A stretch of DNA of 64,000 nucleotides from the NCBI GenBank assembly GCA_905147135.1, contig LR990058.1:13553349-13617348 (forward strand), in the 5' to 3' direction. Source of the stretch: Blastobasis lacticolella (lineage: Eukaryota > Arthropoda > Insecta > Lepidoptera > Blastobasidae). A program made the translations under genes and the position numbers. The notes beneath the pieces are model-generated. The model was not told the origin of the DNA and did no database searches. It was given only the letters and a program-made list of their open reading frames with translations. This document shows, piece by piece, positions 50,301 to 56,459 of the stretch; the stretch's first letter is position 1; each line of letters begins with the position of its first letter.

Positions 50301-53240
50301 TCATCTTGACCATGATCCAGGATTTGGTAGATCAAGTAATTGAACATTACCCAATCTGGTCTGGCTCCCCTAGGAACAGGGTCACGGAGGTCAGATGGCA
50401 GTCTGGATTATGGTCAAGGCGGATCCTGGGCATTCGTGCGCGAGAGCACAACCGGGACATTAACGCCAAGTTGATTATATTTTTTTAACAAAAGTCTGTA
50501 GGTATGGAAAAAGCCGGCGATATCATCTCCGCCACTGCGGAACAAAGCCCGCGGTTTTCGTCAATTCACGCTAACACCGGCTTCATTGACGTATTATCAT
50601 CTGTATACAGCGTGTATAGGTATAGATCAGGAGTGATCAAACTTTTGACCTGTGAGGTATATTAGTGGTCAAAAATATCTCTTGACTGCAATTGTTGATT
50701 GGCCGCGTGTTGCTTATGCCCTAGGGATAGTAATTATGTATGCTTTTATTCTTTTAAGAAAATGTAGCCACAATATGAATCTGATGAATAAATAAATAAG
50801 TTGACGACCTGAGTGGTTCAATGGTCAACATGCCGGTCTGCCACGCAAGAGGGCCCAGGTTCATTTCCCGGCCAGGCAGAAATTGAAATGATGAATTTTA
50901 ATTTCTGTTTTCGGATCTGGGTGTTCTATGTATAATAAGAACGTATTAAAAAAAGTATATAAGTAGGATATTAGTTATCTAGCATCCAAAGTACAAGCTT
51001 TGCTTAGTTTGGGGCTAGATGGCGCTGTGTGAATTTGTCCACGCATATTTATTTATTTAATGATGTTAGAAATAGGTACCTAAACCTGCCGGTATCAGGA
51101 AAGATGTCCCAAGGGAGGGTCAAGAAGCGATGGATTGATGGTGCCGAGACGGATTTAAAAAAAAATTATTTCCATGCAGCTCCGATCCGAGAGCTAACAC
51201 AGCCTATAACGCGAGGATGCCCAAGACCGGGCGAAGGGAAGTAGAAGAGAAAGAGTAGGAGAAGTGAATCCGGAATTAACCGTTTGGATGTACAACCCGC
51301 AGCAGTGGGCTTTATTGGTACAGTCGAGTTCATTAATATGTGAGCATTACCAAGGCTTCAAATATAAATGTTCATGGAAGGGTACTTATATATCTGAGCA
51401 GATTCATCAATCAAACTTATGTACATCTGCTCAGATATATAAGTACCCTTCCATGTACATTTATATTTGAAGCCTTGGAAATGCTCATATATTAATGAAC
51501 TCGACTGTACAATAATTTTAATGAAAACTTTGTCCTATTATATAAATATAACCCTGTACTATTATAAAATACTGTGTTTTCTTCTATACTATTTATTTTA
51601 ATTAACTCTTGCGGGCTACTTAAATCGCCGTCGTGGTCGACCGGTAAACCGCGATCGGCCTCTTGGCCATTCTTGGTATAGATGCTAATAAAATGCATGT
51701 CTGATCCGCATATATCCTCCATCCATATAGCCATAGTAAAGTATTCCAATCACATCCCCAAATAAAATGCTCTACAAATAATCTTCAGTGAATTTGTTAG
51801 GTTATGGTATCCGACTCGTAAGCGATACCGGGTTCGGCTCCCGCTGCGGCCATGTACATTAGTTAAATATTAACCGATGTTCTTACGGTGCGGGAAAACA
51901 TCGTGACACCTGCACATTCAGTAGACTGAAGCAGGGTCAAGGAGGTCAAATGGCAGTCGCTCTACTGTAATTACCCGACCTGCCAAATCTTGGATCATGA
52001 TCACGACGGACCCCAGGCCCTCATGTGTGTGAGCACAACCGGGACATTAACACGAAGATGATGATTTTTGTTTTATAGTGTGCCCTCACGAATCGGACAG
52101 GTGATAAGTTACATGCTGTATATTGTCGTGATCGAGTCGTCCGTCGCAGGCGCAACCTAACGGAGTCGGGACCTTGTGAACTCACCGCGCACTGTGGCTG
52201 CTAATTCACACATATCATTATGGTGTATTATTGTAACTCTTTCGTGTATACTTGTTTACGACATGGCAGAGGTGGGTTTTAGACAGTTCTTTGATACGCT
52301 TTTGTAGGAATGTTGGTGCTGAATGGTCGTAATGTGTGTTGTTTTGGGTTATGACAATATACAGAAATAGATTAACCTAAGCACATGTTGATTGTAATTT
52401 TTTTTATTTAAGTTATAGTTCATCTCGGTCTTTTTTATTCCAATTCAGGTGCAATAGAAATCAACACGCCCCATCCCGAGGTTTCGTTACACCCCCTTTT
52501 ACCGATATGTCTTTACCAACCCCTACTCACTACATAGAGCATGCAAGCCTACACACAGCGCCTAAACTCACCAACACACTAAACACTTAATAACTCGATA
52601 AATTTCTGCGTTAAAAAATGCGCGAAACACTAACACACATCTACAGAGTCAAATAAACCACTTGCATTTTAAAATAATGGGCGATAATAACATCCTTGAT
52701 TCAGGCGCCTAGATAAAGAATTCTAGATTAGCATCCAGCATGTGCGCTATGATAACACATTACGGGTATTTTTAACTGATTTCGGGTAATTTAGGCTTAT
52801 AGTGAATACGTTGCGGGTAACGACGACTGCCTTATGAGTATGGATATTCCAACCAACCTCACTACGATCGCTCGTTTATGTCTAACAATTACTTCTATGA
52901 AGATCACCTAAGCTTTTAAGACCTTTGCATCTCGATACGAACATGTCTCCTTATTCTTTGCTGTATTAGGATTCCAACTTGACGTATTACCTGGACGTTT
53001 ATATTGGTAACCACGCGGCAAATCACGAAGCAAGTAAATCATAACTCACCAGATAACAATCGATGGGTTTCTCCTTCGGTCGATGGTACGCCTTCTGCAG
53101 CTCGGTCTGCTTCAGCGCGTGCGCAATGTGCAGTGCGCTCGCGTCGAACCGCCCGTACTGGTAGTCGGTGACGTCCCGCGACACCTCCCGCGCCGGGGAC
53201 GCGTGCACGCTGCCCCCGTTGGTCGCACGGGTTGGGGACA
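14240..53240 (-). CDS. Hil: Hillarin, KY-family transglutaminase-like protein (12 3' exons; 5' end missing)
   Basis: Coding exons in gene order: 53240-53050, 24045-23929, 23399-23200, 21705-21483, 19967-19741, 19232-19014, 18619-18411, 18130-18000, 17026-16883, 16169-16056, 15367-15190, 14376-14240. All use GT-AG sites and all phases agree. The part seen has a 63-residue N-terminal segment, a charged coiled coil (exons 2-3), a transglutaminase-like core (exons 5-6), and a long conserved C-terminal region ending [13 protein letters not shown]. In flies hillarin binds the septin Peanut and affects cytokinesis of neural stem cells. The core has Asn where active enzymes have the catalytic His ([10 protein letters not shown]) and no Asp after it (FVQCNWG), so it is probably not a working enzyme. 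The first exon seen starts in phase 1, so upstream exons exist; a LIM domain described for some relatives was not found. Family assignment is firm; enzyme status is inference. Confidence 0.92.
14544..14889 (+). mobile_element. SINE family A, full-length copy
   Basis: Starts with a tRNA-like head: D-arm box GGCCGAGTGGTTAAGG, anticodon-loop position CTCGTAA and T-arm box GGTTCGAATCC, then a body with 'accgatgctcttatggtgag' and a tail ending 'acgccaaggtgatgatt'. The head D-arm is Ser/Leu-like. The body has no acceptor-stem closure, so this is a SINE and not a tRNA gene. Lies in the last hillarin intron. Confidence 0.8.
14945..15162 (+). repeat. Dispersed repeat (CCCGGCAAACGTTGTTTTGC type)
   Basis: Starts 'ctagctgacccggcaaacgt', passes 'aaaatcggtcaagccgtttc' and ends 'gagaattttatatattagat'. 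Recognised as a common insect repeat end; no coding capacity. Its class (LINE or Helitron-like) I cannot settle. Confidence 0.6.
15190..15367 (-). CDS. Hil: Hillarin exon
   Basis: Encodes [20 protein letters not shown], then [16 protein letters not shown]. Phase 0 in, phase 1 out at GAAGAAG|GTATGT. Confidence 0.88.
15368..16055. other. Hillarin intron, no gene seen
   Basis: Contains a fragment of MITE family F at 15700-15728 (TTTATTTTGACACCAGACCT). The 117- and 102-codon open frames over it do not resemble any protein and lack splice or codon support. Confidence 0.5.
16056..16169 (-). CDS. Hil: Hillarin exon
   Basis: 38 codons, phase 0 both sides. Encodes [19 protein letters not shown] and [17 protein letters not shown]. 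Confidence 0.87.
16883..17026 (-). CDS. Hil: Hillarin exon
   Basis: 48 codons, phase 0 both sides, acceptor CTCCCCCAG. Encodes [19 protein letters not shown], then [15 protein letters not shown]. Donor AAG|GTTGGT is weak. Confidence 0.87.
17070..17215 (+). mobile_element. RTE-type LINE 3' fragment
   Basis: Translates with one stop as [19 protein letters not shown] then [15 protein letters not shown], the typical C-terminal end of insect RTE-like reverse transcriptases. Lies in a hillarin intron. Confidence 0.65.
18000..18130 (-). CDS. Hil: Hillarin exon
   Basis: Acceptor TGATCTCAG; a second AG lies 20 bases upstream, but phase chooses 18130. Encodes [20 protein letters not shown] and [10 protein letters not shown]. 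Confidence 0.86.
18411..18619 (-). CDS. Hil: Hillarin exon, post-core region
   Basis: Encodes [20 protein letters not shown] and [17 protein letters not shown]. Conserved KY/hillarin C-terminal homology. Phase 2 in, phase 1 out. Confidence 0.88.
19014..19232 (-). CDS. Hil: Hillarin exon, transglutaminase-like core part 2
   Basis: Starts [19 protein letters not shown] and carries [18 protein letters not shown], then [10 protein letters not shown]. In active family members the pattern is His-x-Trp and a later Asp; here the His site is Asn and the Asp site is Gln. Phase 2 both sides. Confidence 0.9.
19528..19672. mobile_element. MITE with GCTCGC-rich inverted ends
   Basis: Left end 'ccgatttttcaaaccgctcgc' and right end 'gcgagcggttcggaaatagg' are inverted with a few mismatches. 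About 145 bp, no frame. In the intron between hillarin core exons. Confidence 0.6.
19741..19967 (-). CDS. Hil: Hillarin exon, transglutaminase-like core part 1
   Basis: Encodes [18 protein letters not shown], then [15 protein letters not shown], the helix that opens transglutaminase-like domains, then [17 protein letters not shown], where the nucleophile Cys position falls at the exon end (phase 2 out). Confidence 0.9.
19968..21482. other. Hillarin intron
   Basis: Mostly unique-looking DNA. About 20895-20990 resembles an RTE LINE relic ([15 protein letters not shown] in one frame); (ACT)n at 20739-20755. No exon could be supported. Confidence 0.45.
21483..21705 (-). CDS. Hil: Hillarin exon, Pro-rich linker
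   Basis: Encodes [19 protein letters not shown], then a Pro-rich stretch ([13 protein letters not shown]), then [19 protein letters not shown] at the entrance of the transglutaminase-like core. Phase 2 in, phase 0 out. Confidence 0.88.
21706..23199. other. Hillarin intron, AT-rich
   Basis: Strongly AT-rich with a (GAT)n run near 22205. Nothing coding or clearly repetitive recognised. Confidence 0.5.
23200..23399 (-). CDS. Hil: Hillarin exon, coiled coil part 2
   Basis: Acceptor TTTCCAG, donor CG|GTAAGA, phase 2 out. Begins [19 protein letters not shown] and ends RKMLEHE; continues the helix. The split Arg codon is completed by the first base at 21705. Confidence 0.85.
23929..24045 (-). CDS. 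Hil: Hillarin exon, coiled coil part 1
   Basis: 39 codons in phase 0, donor CAG|GTAAAT. Almost wholly charged ([16 protein letters not shown], then [14 protein letters not shown]), giving a single long helix. Easily missed because it is short and follows the large intron. Confidence 0.85.
24300..24540 (+). mobile_element. Jockey-like LINE 3' end, copy 1
   Basis: One frame reads [18 protein letters not shown] then [16 protein letters not shown], the end of a LINE ORF, followed by the shared 3' tail 'ggtggcccgcttgcctgttt'. Similar to 39955-40210 (+) and 61655-62180 (-). Confidence 0.7.
24620..27080. other. First part of the 29-kb hillarin intron
   Basis: About 24635-24900 is a repeat shared with 53940-54135 ('ctgatggtaagt', 'cataacatct', 'cgcaggtgc'). 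About 25745-25860 has the 'ttttttattgcctagga' repeat shared with 38185-38300. About 26060-26130 is a SINE A fragment. No gene seen. Confidence 0.5.
27083..27412 (+). repeat. Chimeric repeat: RTE fragment joined to repeat family D
   Basis: 27083-27200 matches, inverted, the RTE piece at 60720-60930 (ends GGCCTCCCACAAGGTGGACC). At about 27205 it switches to family D (as at 41303-41564), ending 'gccggacaccacacggccac'. Confidence 0.6.
27420..28872. other. Upstream region of Mccc2
   Basis: Probable promoter region. A GC-rich patch at about 28060-28170 and a segment with GCGGCCATTGCGGCCAAACG at 28559-28578 stand out. A TACAG at 28848-28852 could be a 5' UTR splice acceptor. No TATA box placed. Confidence 0.35.
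28873..30549 (+). CDS. Mccc2: Methylcrotonyl-CoA carboxylase beta chain, mitochondrial
   Basis: A complete single-exon frame of 558 residues, close to the usual length of about 560. With the biotin-bearing alpha chain it carboxylates 3-methylcrotonyl-CoA in leucine breakdown, in the mitochondrial matrix; this subunit is the carboxyltransferase. The N-terminus ([20 protein letters not shown]) is Arg-rich with no acidic residue, a mitochondrial targeting sequence. The N-terminal carboxyltransferase half has [13 protein letters not shown] and the oxyanion/CoA loop [10 protein letters not shown] at residues 208-217; the C-terminal half has [14 protein letters not shown] at 437-450 and [11 protein letters not shown]. 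The first ATG has A at -3. It lies wholly in the 29-kb hillarin intron on the opposite strand and has no intron, although vertebrate orthologues have many. No frameshift or stop, so it is functional by appearance. Confidence 0.96.
   Translation: MLKLARGLVRAGAGASGARRAHAVVGSEPNRSDPYYQENRDKMDELVQELRLKTHDAINGGRQDAVKRHTARGKLLVRDRINRLVDEGSDVLELSTLAATDMYKGQVPSAGIVTAIGKIHGRDCMIVANDATVKGGTYFPVTVKKHLRAQAIAQECRLPCIYLVDSGGAHLPDQADVFPDREHFGRIFYNQANMSSVGIPQISVVMGSCTAGGAYIPSMSDESIIVKNQGTIFLAGPPLVKAATGESVSAEDLGGADLHCRQSGVTDHYAHNDEHALDLARNVVDNLNWNSNKNVRIDPPKIDEPLYDIEDLHGIVGANLQRPFDIREVIARIVDGSRFHEFKQLYGDTLVCGFATLYGHPVGVIGNNGVLHSESALKGAHFIQLCAERKVPLLFLQNITGFMIGKDAEAGGIAKNGAKMVTAVSCFKGPKITVLVGGSFGAGNYGMCGRAYSPSFLYMWPNARISVMGGPQAATVLSLVAKEKAQRDGKPWTEEDDRKVRAPLEELFEREGKPYYSTARLWDDGIVAPKDTRKVIGLSLSAALNAPFRDSKFGIFRM
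30963..30968 (+). terminator. Candidate polyadenylation signal of Mccc2
   Basis: ATTAAA about 415 bases after the stop; no AATAAA is nearer. Tentative. Confidence 0.25.
31161..31421 (-). repeat. Dispersed repeat family D
   Basis: Starts 'tggccgtgtggtgtccggca' and ends 'cagtggactgttacgggctg'. Other copies: 41303-41564 (+), about 38440-38665 (-), and half of 27205-27412 (+). Non-coding; the end next to GATGATGATG suggests a LINE 3' end. Confidence 0.7.
31955..32335 (-). mobile_element. Repeat family C (non-autonomous retroelement), full copy
   Basis: Reverse orientation, with its poly(A) appearing as a T run at about 31955-31965. Contains 'caggcaagcgggtcacctga', 'ccactgccaaagccacggtt' and 'aatactatttaaaagagtat'. 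The A tail suggests LINE-driven copying. Confidence 0.7.
32440..32548 (+). mobile_element. SINE family B, 3' module only
   Basis: Contains 'tatcagttatctaacaccca', then 'agctagatggcgctgtgtga'. Carries AGATGGCGC at 32509-32517. Head missing. Confidence 0.7.
32565..32702 (+). mobile_element. SINE family A, 3' fragment
   Basis: Reads 'agggtcacggaggtcagatg', 'ggatcatagtcaaggcggac', 'gagcacaactggga', directly after the SINE B tail. Confidence 0.65.
32790..32962 (+). mobile_element. SINE family B, decayed copy
   Basis: Starts 'gacgacctggagctgttcag' with a damaged tRNA-Gly head, then the body and the tail 'gggctagatggcgctgtctg'. AGATGGCGC at 32941-32949 is intact. Confidence 0.65.
33000..34380. other. 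Intronic stretch, no gene supported
   Basis: A 101-codon open frame at 33122-33427 matches no family I know. About 33645-33730 is a decayed relative of the MITE at 55708-55794. The rest is unremarkable. Confidence 0.45.
34382..34632 (-). mobile_element. SINE family A, near-complete copy
   Basis: On the minus strand begins with 'ggtggtcgagtggttgaggt' head, B-box-like 'ggttcgaatc' and ends at 'gccaagatgatt'. Compare 14544-14889. Confidence 0.75.
35055..35155 (+). repeat. Dispersed repeat shared with 7593-7705 and 44285-44530
   Basis: Contains 'ttagactagccaggcatttg' and 'gatgcggccgaagatggaga' and ends 'gctcagtcactctagc'. Confidence 0.65.
35229..35330. mobile_element. 102-bp hairpin MITE
   Basis: Arms of about 36 bases: left 35229-35264 around 'tcggctagtttcggctttgt', right 35295-35330 its inverse with few mismatches. 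No coding content. Confidence 0.7.
35340..36585. other. Intronic stretch, nothing recognised
   Basis: AT-rich. A 'cggcatgctgccggtc' palindrome at 35755-35770. No gene or complete repeat seen. Confidence 0.4.
36590..36860 (+). repeat. Dispersed repeat (TE-like)
   Basis: The order 'gggtagaacggaaccc', 'ccgtctctctgtctgtcgga', 'ttatctctagaacgggttaa' is typical of a common lepidopteran interspersed repeat. Only one copy in this window. Confidence 0.5.
36865..39950. other. Intronic stretch with repeat fragments
   Basis: 38185-38300 shares 'ttttttattgcctagga' with 25750; 38440-38665 is a family D copy (-); 39370-39490 matches 6362-6475. No gene supported. Confidence 0.45.
39955..40210 (+). mobile_element. 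Jockey-like LINE 3' end, copy 2
   Basis: One frame reads [19 protein letters not shown], then the end seen at 24300-24540 ([13 protein letters not shown] in another frame) and the same tail 'ggtggcccgcttacctgttt'. Two frameshifts; dead. Confidence 0.7.
40505..40860 (+). mobile_element. SINE family A, diverged copy
   Basis: Head 'cagtggtgggtggctagcgg' is decayed; body 'taaccgatactctttcggtg' and tail 'cgccaggatgaa' are clear. Confidence 0.6.
41303..41564 (+). repeat. Dispersed repeat family D
   Basis: Starts 'catcatcatagcccatacca' and ends 'gccggacaccacacggccaa'. Inverse of 31161-31421. Confidence 0.7.
42385..42610 (+). repeat. Composite of family C and 'gcctag-g' repeat ends
   Basis: 42390-42535 matches family C ('ccgtggctttggcaatggag'); 42536-42610 is the inverse of the repeat at 38185 ('ccatcaggtggaccgtccac'). 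Looks like one repeat inserted into another. Confidence 0.5.
43795..44012 (-). mobile_element. SINE family B, reverse copy
   Basis: Contains 'ttcacatgccatttagcccc' (core deleted), 'ttatcatttcaatttctact' and 'ggaagccaacccgggacctc', the inverse of the tRNA-Gly T-arm region. Confidence 0.7.
44285..44530 (-). repeat. Dispersed repeat split by a MITE
   Basis: The reverse of the repeat at 35055-35155 runs to about 44349 and resumes at about 44491 ('ggtgagatggcggtcaaatg'). The interval is the inserted element at 44350-44490. Confidence 0.7.
44350..44490. mobile_element. 141-bp MITE nested in another repeat
   Basis: Ends CCTAGCACAAG and CTTGTGCTAGG are exact inverted 11-mers, with further GC-rich inverted similarity ('ctctcgcgcgcg' / 'tggcgcgagc') inside. 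Confidence 0.75.
44855..45135 (-). mobile_element. SINE family A, body and tail
   Basis: Runs from 'gatcatcttgttaatgtccc' to 'cattggtacatgg'; head missing beyond 45135. Confidence 0.7.
45455..45730 (+). mobile_element. SINE family B, full copy with (ATT)n tail
   Basis: Head from 'gacgacctgagtggttcaat' has the tRNA-Gly(GCC) anticodon region 'ctgccac' and T-arm 'gggttcgattcccgg'. Tail carries AGATGGCGC at 45674-45682 and ends in (ATT)n at 45702-45730. Confidence 0.85.
46325..46665 (+). mobile_element. Repeat family C, full copy
   Basis: Starts 'gagaggtagggcatagcggg' and ends 'cgtatgacat' plus an A tail. Same orientation and structure as 60175-60515. Confidence 0.75.
46670..48880. other. Intronic stretch
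   Basis: 46716-46741 is a half copy of the MITE at 9182. 47310-47560 shares a block ('accggaataattaacgattt') with 56280. A GC-richer patch at 47590-47760 has no gene I can support. Confidence 0.4.
48883..49576. repeat. GC-rich long inverted-repeat structure
   Basis: The left end 'ctggcatatcgcccgcggtg' and the right end 'caccgcgggcgatataccag' are inverted and the similarity goes on for about 90 bases, through 'gggctgaatgcgggggcgcg'. A third, diverged copy at about 49380-49490 faces the right arm. GC is far above the surroundings. Probably a DNA transposon relic; no transposase seen. Confidence 0.7.
50128..50161. repeat. Short perfect hairpin
   Basis: Arms of 15 bases (GCCCATAGCAGTCCA) around TTGC. 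It lies where a family D-like end ('agcccatagcagtccattgctgga') begins. Confidence 0.75.
50240..50490 (+). mobile_element. SINE family A fragments
   Basis: An inverted start ('aatcttggcgtcaatatctc', 50252) is followed by a forward tail (50385-50480, 'cgcgagagcacaaccgggac'). Looks like two partial copies head to tail. Confidence 0.55.
50800..51045 (+). mobile_element. SINE family B, full copy
   Basis: Very close to 45455-45700, head to tail. AGATGGCGC at 51017-51025. The T-arm is slightly changed ('aggttcatttcccgg'). Confidence 0.85.
51085..51245 (+). mobile_element. RTE-type LINE 3' fragment
   Basis: Reads [20 protein letters not shown] then [10 protein letters not shown]; the same protein end as 17070-17215 with a frameshift. 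Confidence 0.65.
51321..51507. mobile_element. 187-bp foldback element with 83-bp arms
   Basis: Left arm 51321-51403 and right arm 51425-51507 are inverted with three mismatches, around a 21-base loop. TA at 51319-51320 and 51508-51509 fits a Tc1/mariner-type target duplication. Ends read CAGTCGAGTTCATTAATAT inward. Confidence 0.9.
51495..51790. other. No gene seen
   Basis: An 85-codon open frame (minus) covers it, partly over the foldback element; no family recognised. Confidence 0.4.
51795..52072 (+). mobile_element. SINE family A copy
   Basis: Begins 'ggttatggtatccgactcgt' (truncated head), includes 'ggttcggctcccgctgcggc' and ends 'acgaagatgatgatt'. Confidence 0.75.
53050..53240 (-). CDS. 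Hil: Hillarin exon (most 5' seen)
   Basis: Acceptor TTCCCAG at 53243-53241, donor CTG|GTGAGT. Two bases complete an upstream codon, then 63 codons including [18 protein letters not shown] and [19 protein letters not shown]-rich against AT-rich flanks. The next exon lies 29 kb away. Confidence 0.85.
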
Positions 53241-53346
53241 CTGGGAACGAAAGGGACGGTAAGGGGGGTGCCAGCCTTATTAAAATATTTAAAAAAATAT
53301 ACTAGCACAGGGTGCCATTCGACTCTCTAGACTATTCAACCAGTCT

Positions 53347-53480
53347 TAGACGCTGTCCTAATTGGCAACGATCGTGCGACCATGGTCGTATCATGGACGT
53401 CACCCGACCAATAGGAGAGCATAAAAATGCCCGTTGCACGACCACGGTGGTATGACCGTTGCCAATTTCGACAACGCCCA
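53347..53480. mobile_element. Palindromic MITE family G, full copy
   Basis: Left end 'gacgctgtcctaattggcaa' is mirrored by 'gttgccaatttcgacaacgc' at the right. Lies 107 bases upstream of the acceptor of the 53050-53240 hillarin exon. Confidence 0.75.
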
Positions 53481-53484
53481 AGGG

Positions 53485-55705
53485 AAGTCTGAAGACTTTG
53501 GTACTTTGTAGTAAGTACAATGTGCTTAAATATAAACTATATGTTAGAACAATGTGATATGAGACGTTTGATTAAGAGACAAAATTAGGCGCCATTTCAT
53601 TTCGGGGGTACTTTGTGATACAAGCAACATGCAAATGCACATGATCCCAAATCCCCCAAGATTACATTACTTGGGTTTCTCACTGATATTTCCTTATACT
53701 CATGCCTTATAACTTTTACTTCCTTATTTAAAAACACAAAAAGGTTCCAAGACAGTATTAGTTTGTCTTCAGGCGTACCTGGGCGTTAAGACCATGTAGC
53801 TCTTTCGAGTCGCCGCTAGATCCTGGCCAAACACTGACGAGATGTGAAAACAAGTGTTGTTGCGCATTTTAAATTTCCGAACGACAAAAACTTTTCACGC
53901 TGCCCAAATTGTTAAACCGCGAACTAATAATTTGCTTTCTTTGATGCTATGAAGTGACAAACGAGATAGCCTATCTGATGGTAAGTAGTAACTATCGCTC
54001 ATAACATCTACGATTCATGCATTTAGGTTGCAGGCAACAAAAATGAAGAACCGCAGGTGCTTCCATATTTTTATATTTACTGTGATTTTTCACAGTATGC
54101 AGTACTAAGCAAGCAAAAACTCTTTATTGCATCCACAAAAGTGAAATACACACAACAGAAAAAAAAAACAGCAGTTTATATGTGCTGCAGTTTATGTGTA
54201 TACTAAACCCGGAAAATATTTATAAAATATTTTCTACTTCGGATTTTACTTCCATATTTATGTTCCATTTTACGTAGGCAGGTCGTCTAGGTAAATTAAA
54301 CGCTAGATCGCCTAGATCCGAGCCAGTCTGCCTTGAGCTAATGATATGCTAACAATCAGAATATGTAATTAATTTATTATTTGTTTTGCAAAACAAGGAA
54401 ACCAGTTTCTATGTTGGAAGCCAGAATCTATTAAAATTAGGAAACTTTAACATTCAGTCAATTATTTTCTTAAAGTTAAAATAGCCTTGTCAAGTTAGCA
54501 AACCAAGAGAAAGTGAGTTAATATACCTATTGTTAAAAATACTGAGAGAAGACACAAGTCCAGTTTTTTTAACGATAATATTTTTAAATATGTTTTGTAC
54601 AGTATAAAAATAATCTGTATATTATTATGTTTAGATATCTGTTTACGGTTTTGTAGATAACGAATGGATGAACCAAATCAGTTTCGGCTTAGGAAATATA
54701 TAAGCGGATGTAGAATTTGACGGGGTTGATCAACTTCAGTTAGTTAGGTTTTTTATTATAAAACTACTCCACATATACAAAACAGCAGAGTAAATCAATT
54801 GAATGTCTTCTGTATAAGTAATTCTTCTTCTTTGACGTAAATTGATTAATCTACCCTCATTAAAAAAGAAGTGATTCAATGTTGGAGTATGAGTACAAGA
54901 TACAGCACATTGCTATTCATTGAACACAATATAACTGCGTATACACATTAGGTACCCTACTTAATGTGTATAGTATACCATGCAATTATAATTTACTATA
55001 CTGTAGGCAGCGGTGTGCAGCGGAGTATAAATCGATTGCTATAAATCATACTAACATCGATGTTTCCACTCGACTGTTGTTAACTTTGTATACAAATTAA
55101 CATTTTGCGAGATGTAATGAGACGTTTAAATGAGTCTAAACGTGTAAGGCATATAAAAATACCTTGTGTTGTTTGTAAGTTGATGTTAGACCTTAGTACG
55201 ATTCTAGTAGATTTTTGACAACGGCATAGACCGAAACAAACTAGACCCACAAAGGTCCAATGTATATGACTAGACCTAACAAATTCTAATTTATCTAAAA
55301 CGAGCGCGTTTATGTCTTTTGTACGGCCGGTTCGAACGTCGCGCGTCGTAGAGTTCAGATGAACTTTTGATATAAATTGCTAGCTTGAAATATTCTTCAG
55401 AAAATTACGACTCACACGCTGAGTGTTGGTATGATACTAACAGTTCATCTATCCACTGCTGGACTCTAGCCTCCTCTACAACAGCAGAGAGATTTGCCAT
55501 GACCTCCAACTCTCAGCGTGCGGGCTGGAGATCGGACTACGAATTACGAATCTGTAGTACGAGTATAACATGAGAAGTCGTGGAATTAAAAACTTCATTA
55601 CCAAACATTGCCTAAGCCTAGCCATAATAACATAGTGAAAGAATTTTCATAATTATAATATTACAAAAATGTATAGGTTTTAGGACTTTCGTGATTATTC
55701 GCTAC
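53485..55705. other. No gene seen
   Basis: AT-rich. 53940-54135 is a repeat shared with 24635-24900. Hillarin's upstream exons should lie at higher coordinates on this strand but none was recognised. Confidence 0.4.
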
Positions 55706-55707
55706 AC

Positions 55708-55794
55708 TTTCACCACAGCTATTATCGGGTTCGTTACCACGGTTGTTACCACAATACTAACGGTGGTATCAAACCTGATAATATTTGTGGTGAA
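55708..55794. mobile_element. 87-bp hairpin MITE
   Basis: About 36-base arms beginning TTTCACCACA, a few mismatches. A diverged relative is near 33645-33730. Confidence 0.65.
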
Positions 55795-56034
55795 AAATTA
55801 CAAAAATGTATATAATGGCCAATATCTTAACCATGCCCGCGCTATACCGCTTTAACTGTGCCAATGACCCCATCGGTATCCATTCCATAAGTCACACACT
55901 ATTTGTTTGAGTAAACTTGCCGCCACCCAAGTGTGATAGCAAACCACTGGACCAGCTGTGTCGCAATACCAGTTATCCAGTAAGAGACAGGTAGGTAATT
56001 TAGGCTGTGGTTCATTTGGCACTTTTGAGTGCCT

Positions 56035-56450
56035 GAATTTGATTAGGATATCGGTTGAAAATGGGTACTTGAAAAATTTGTGTTTTTGTAATGATTTTAT
56101 TGTGATGAGTACTACGAGTATGTTTATAGTCTCTTTCTATGCCTATATTAATCCCATTGCGACCATGGACCTCAGACTACATTTGCAAAGTCTAACTCTA
56201 CACACTATCTATGAAGTAAACATCAAAAGAAGTATATTTTGATGAAATTTAACATTTTTAGTGTAATTAGTCAAATTTCCGTGCACCGGAATAATTAACG
56301 ATTTTCTAAAAAGTGTGCAACACATATTATTATTTTTAGGTGCCAGAATGTGCTTAGGATATTGGTATCTTTTTGTAATGAATTTATTGTAGTGACTACT
56401 TCGAGTATGTTGATTGTGTTGTAGTTTATAGTCTCTTTCTATGTATGGTA
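56035..56450 (+). repeat. Direct duplication around a shared repeat block
   Basis: 56085-56140 ('tttttgtaatgattttattg ... atagtctctttctatg') recurs at 56371-56445. Between them, 56195-56320 matches 47310-47560. Confidence 0.6.
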
Positions 56451-56459
56451 GTTTCCGCA

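Noticed and set aside
52150..52200. Alternative hillarin 5' exon ending at a minus-strand GCG|GTGAGTTC donor
   Set aside because: A donor-like word alone; no acceptor, start codon or conserved peptide could be attached.
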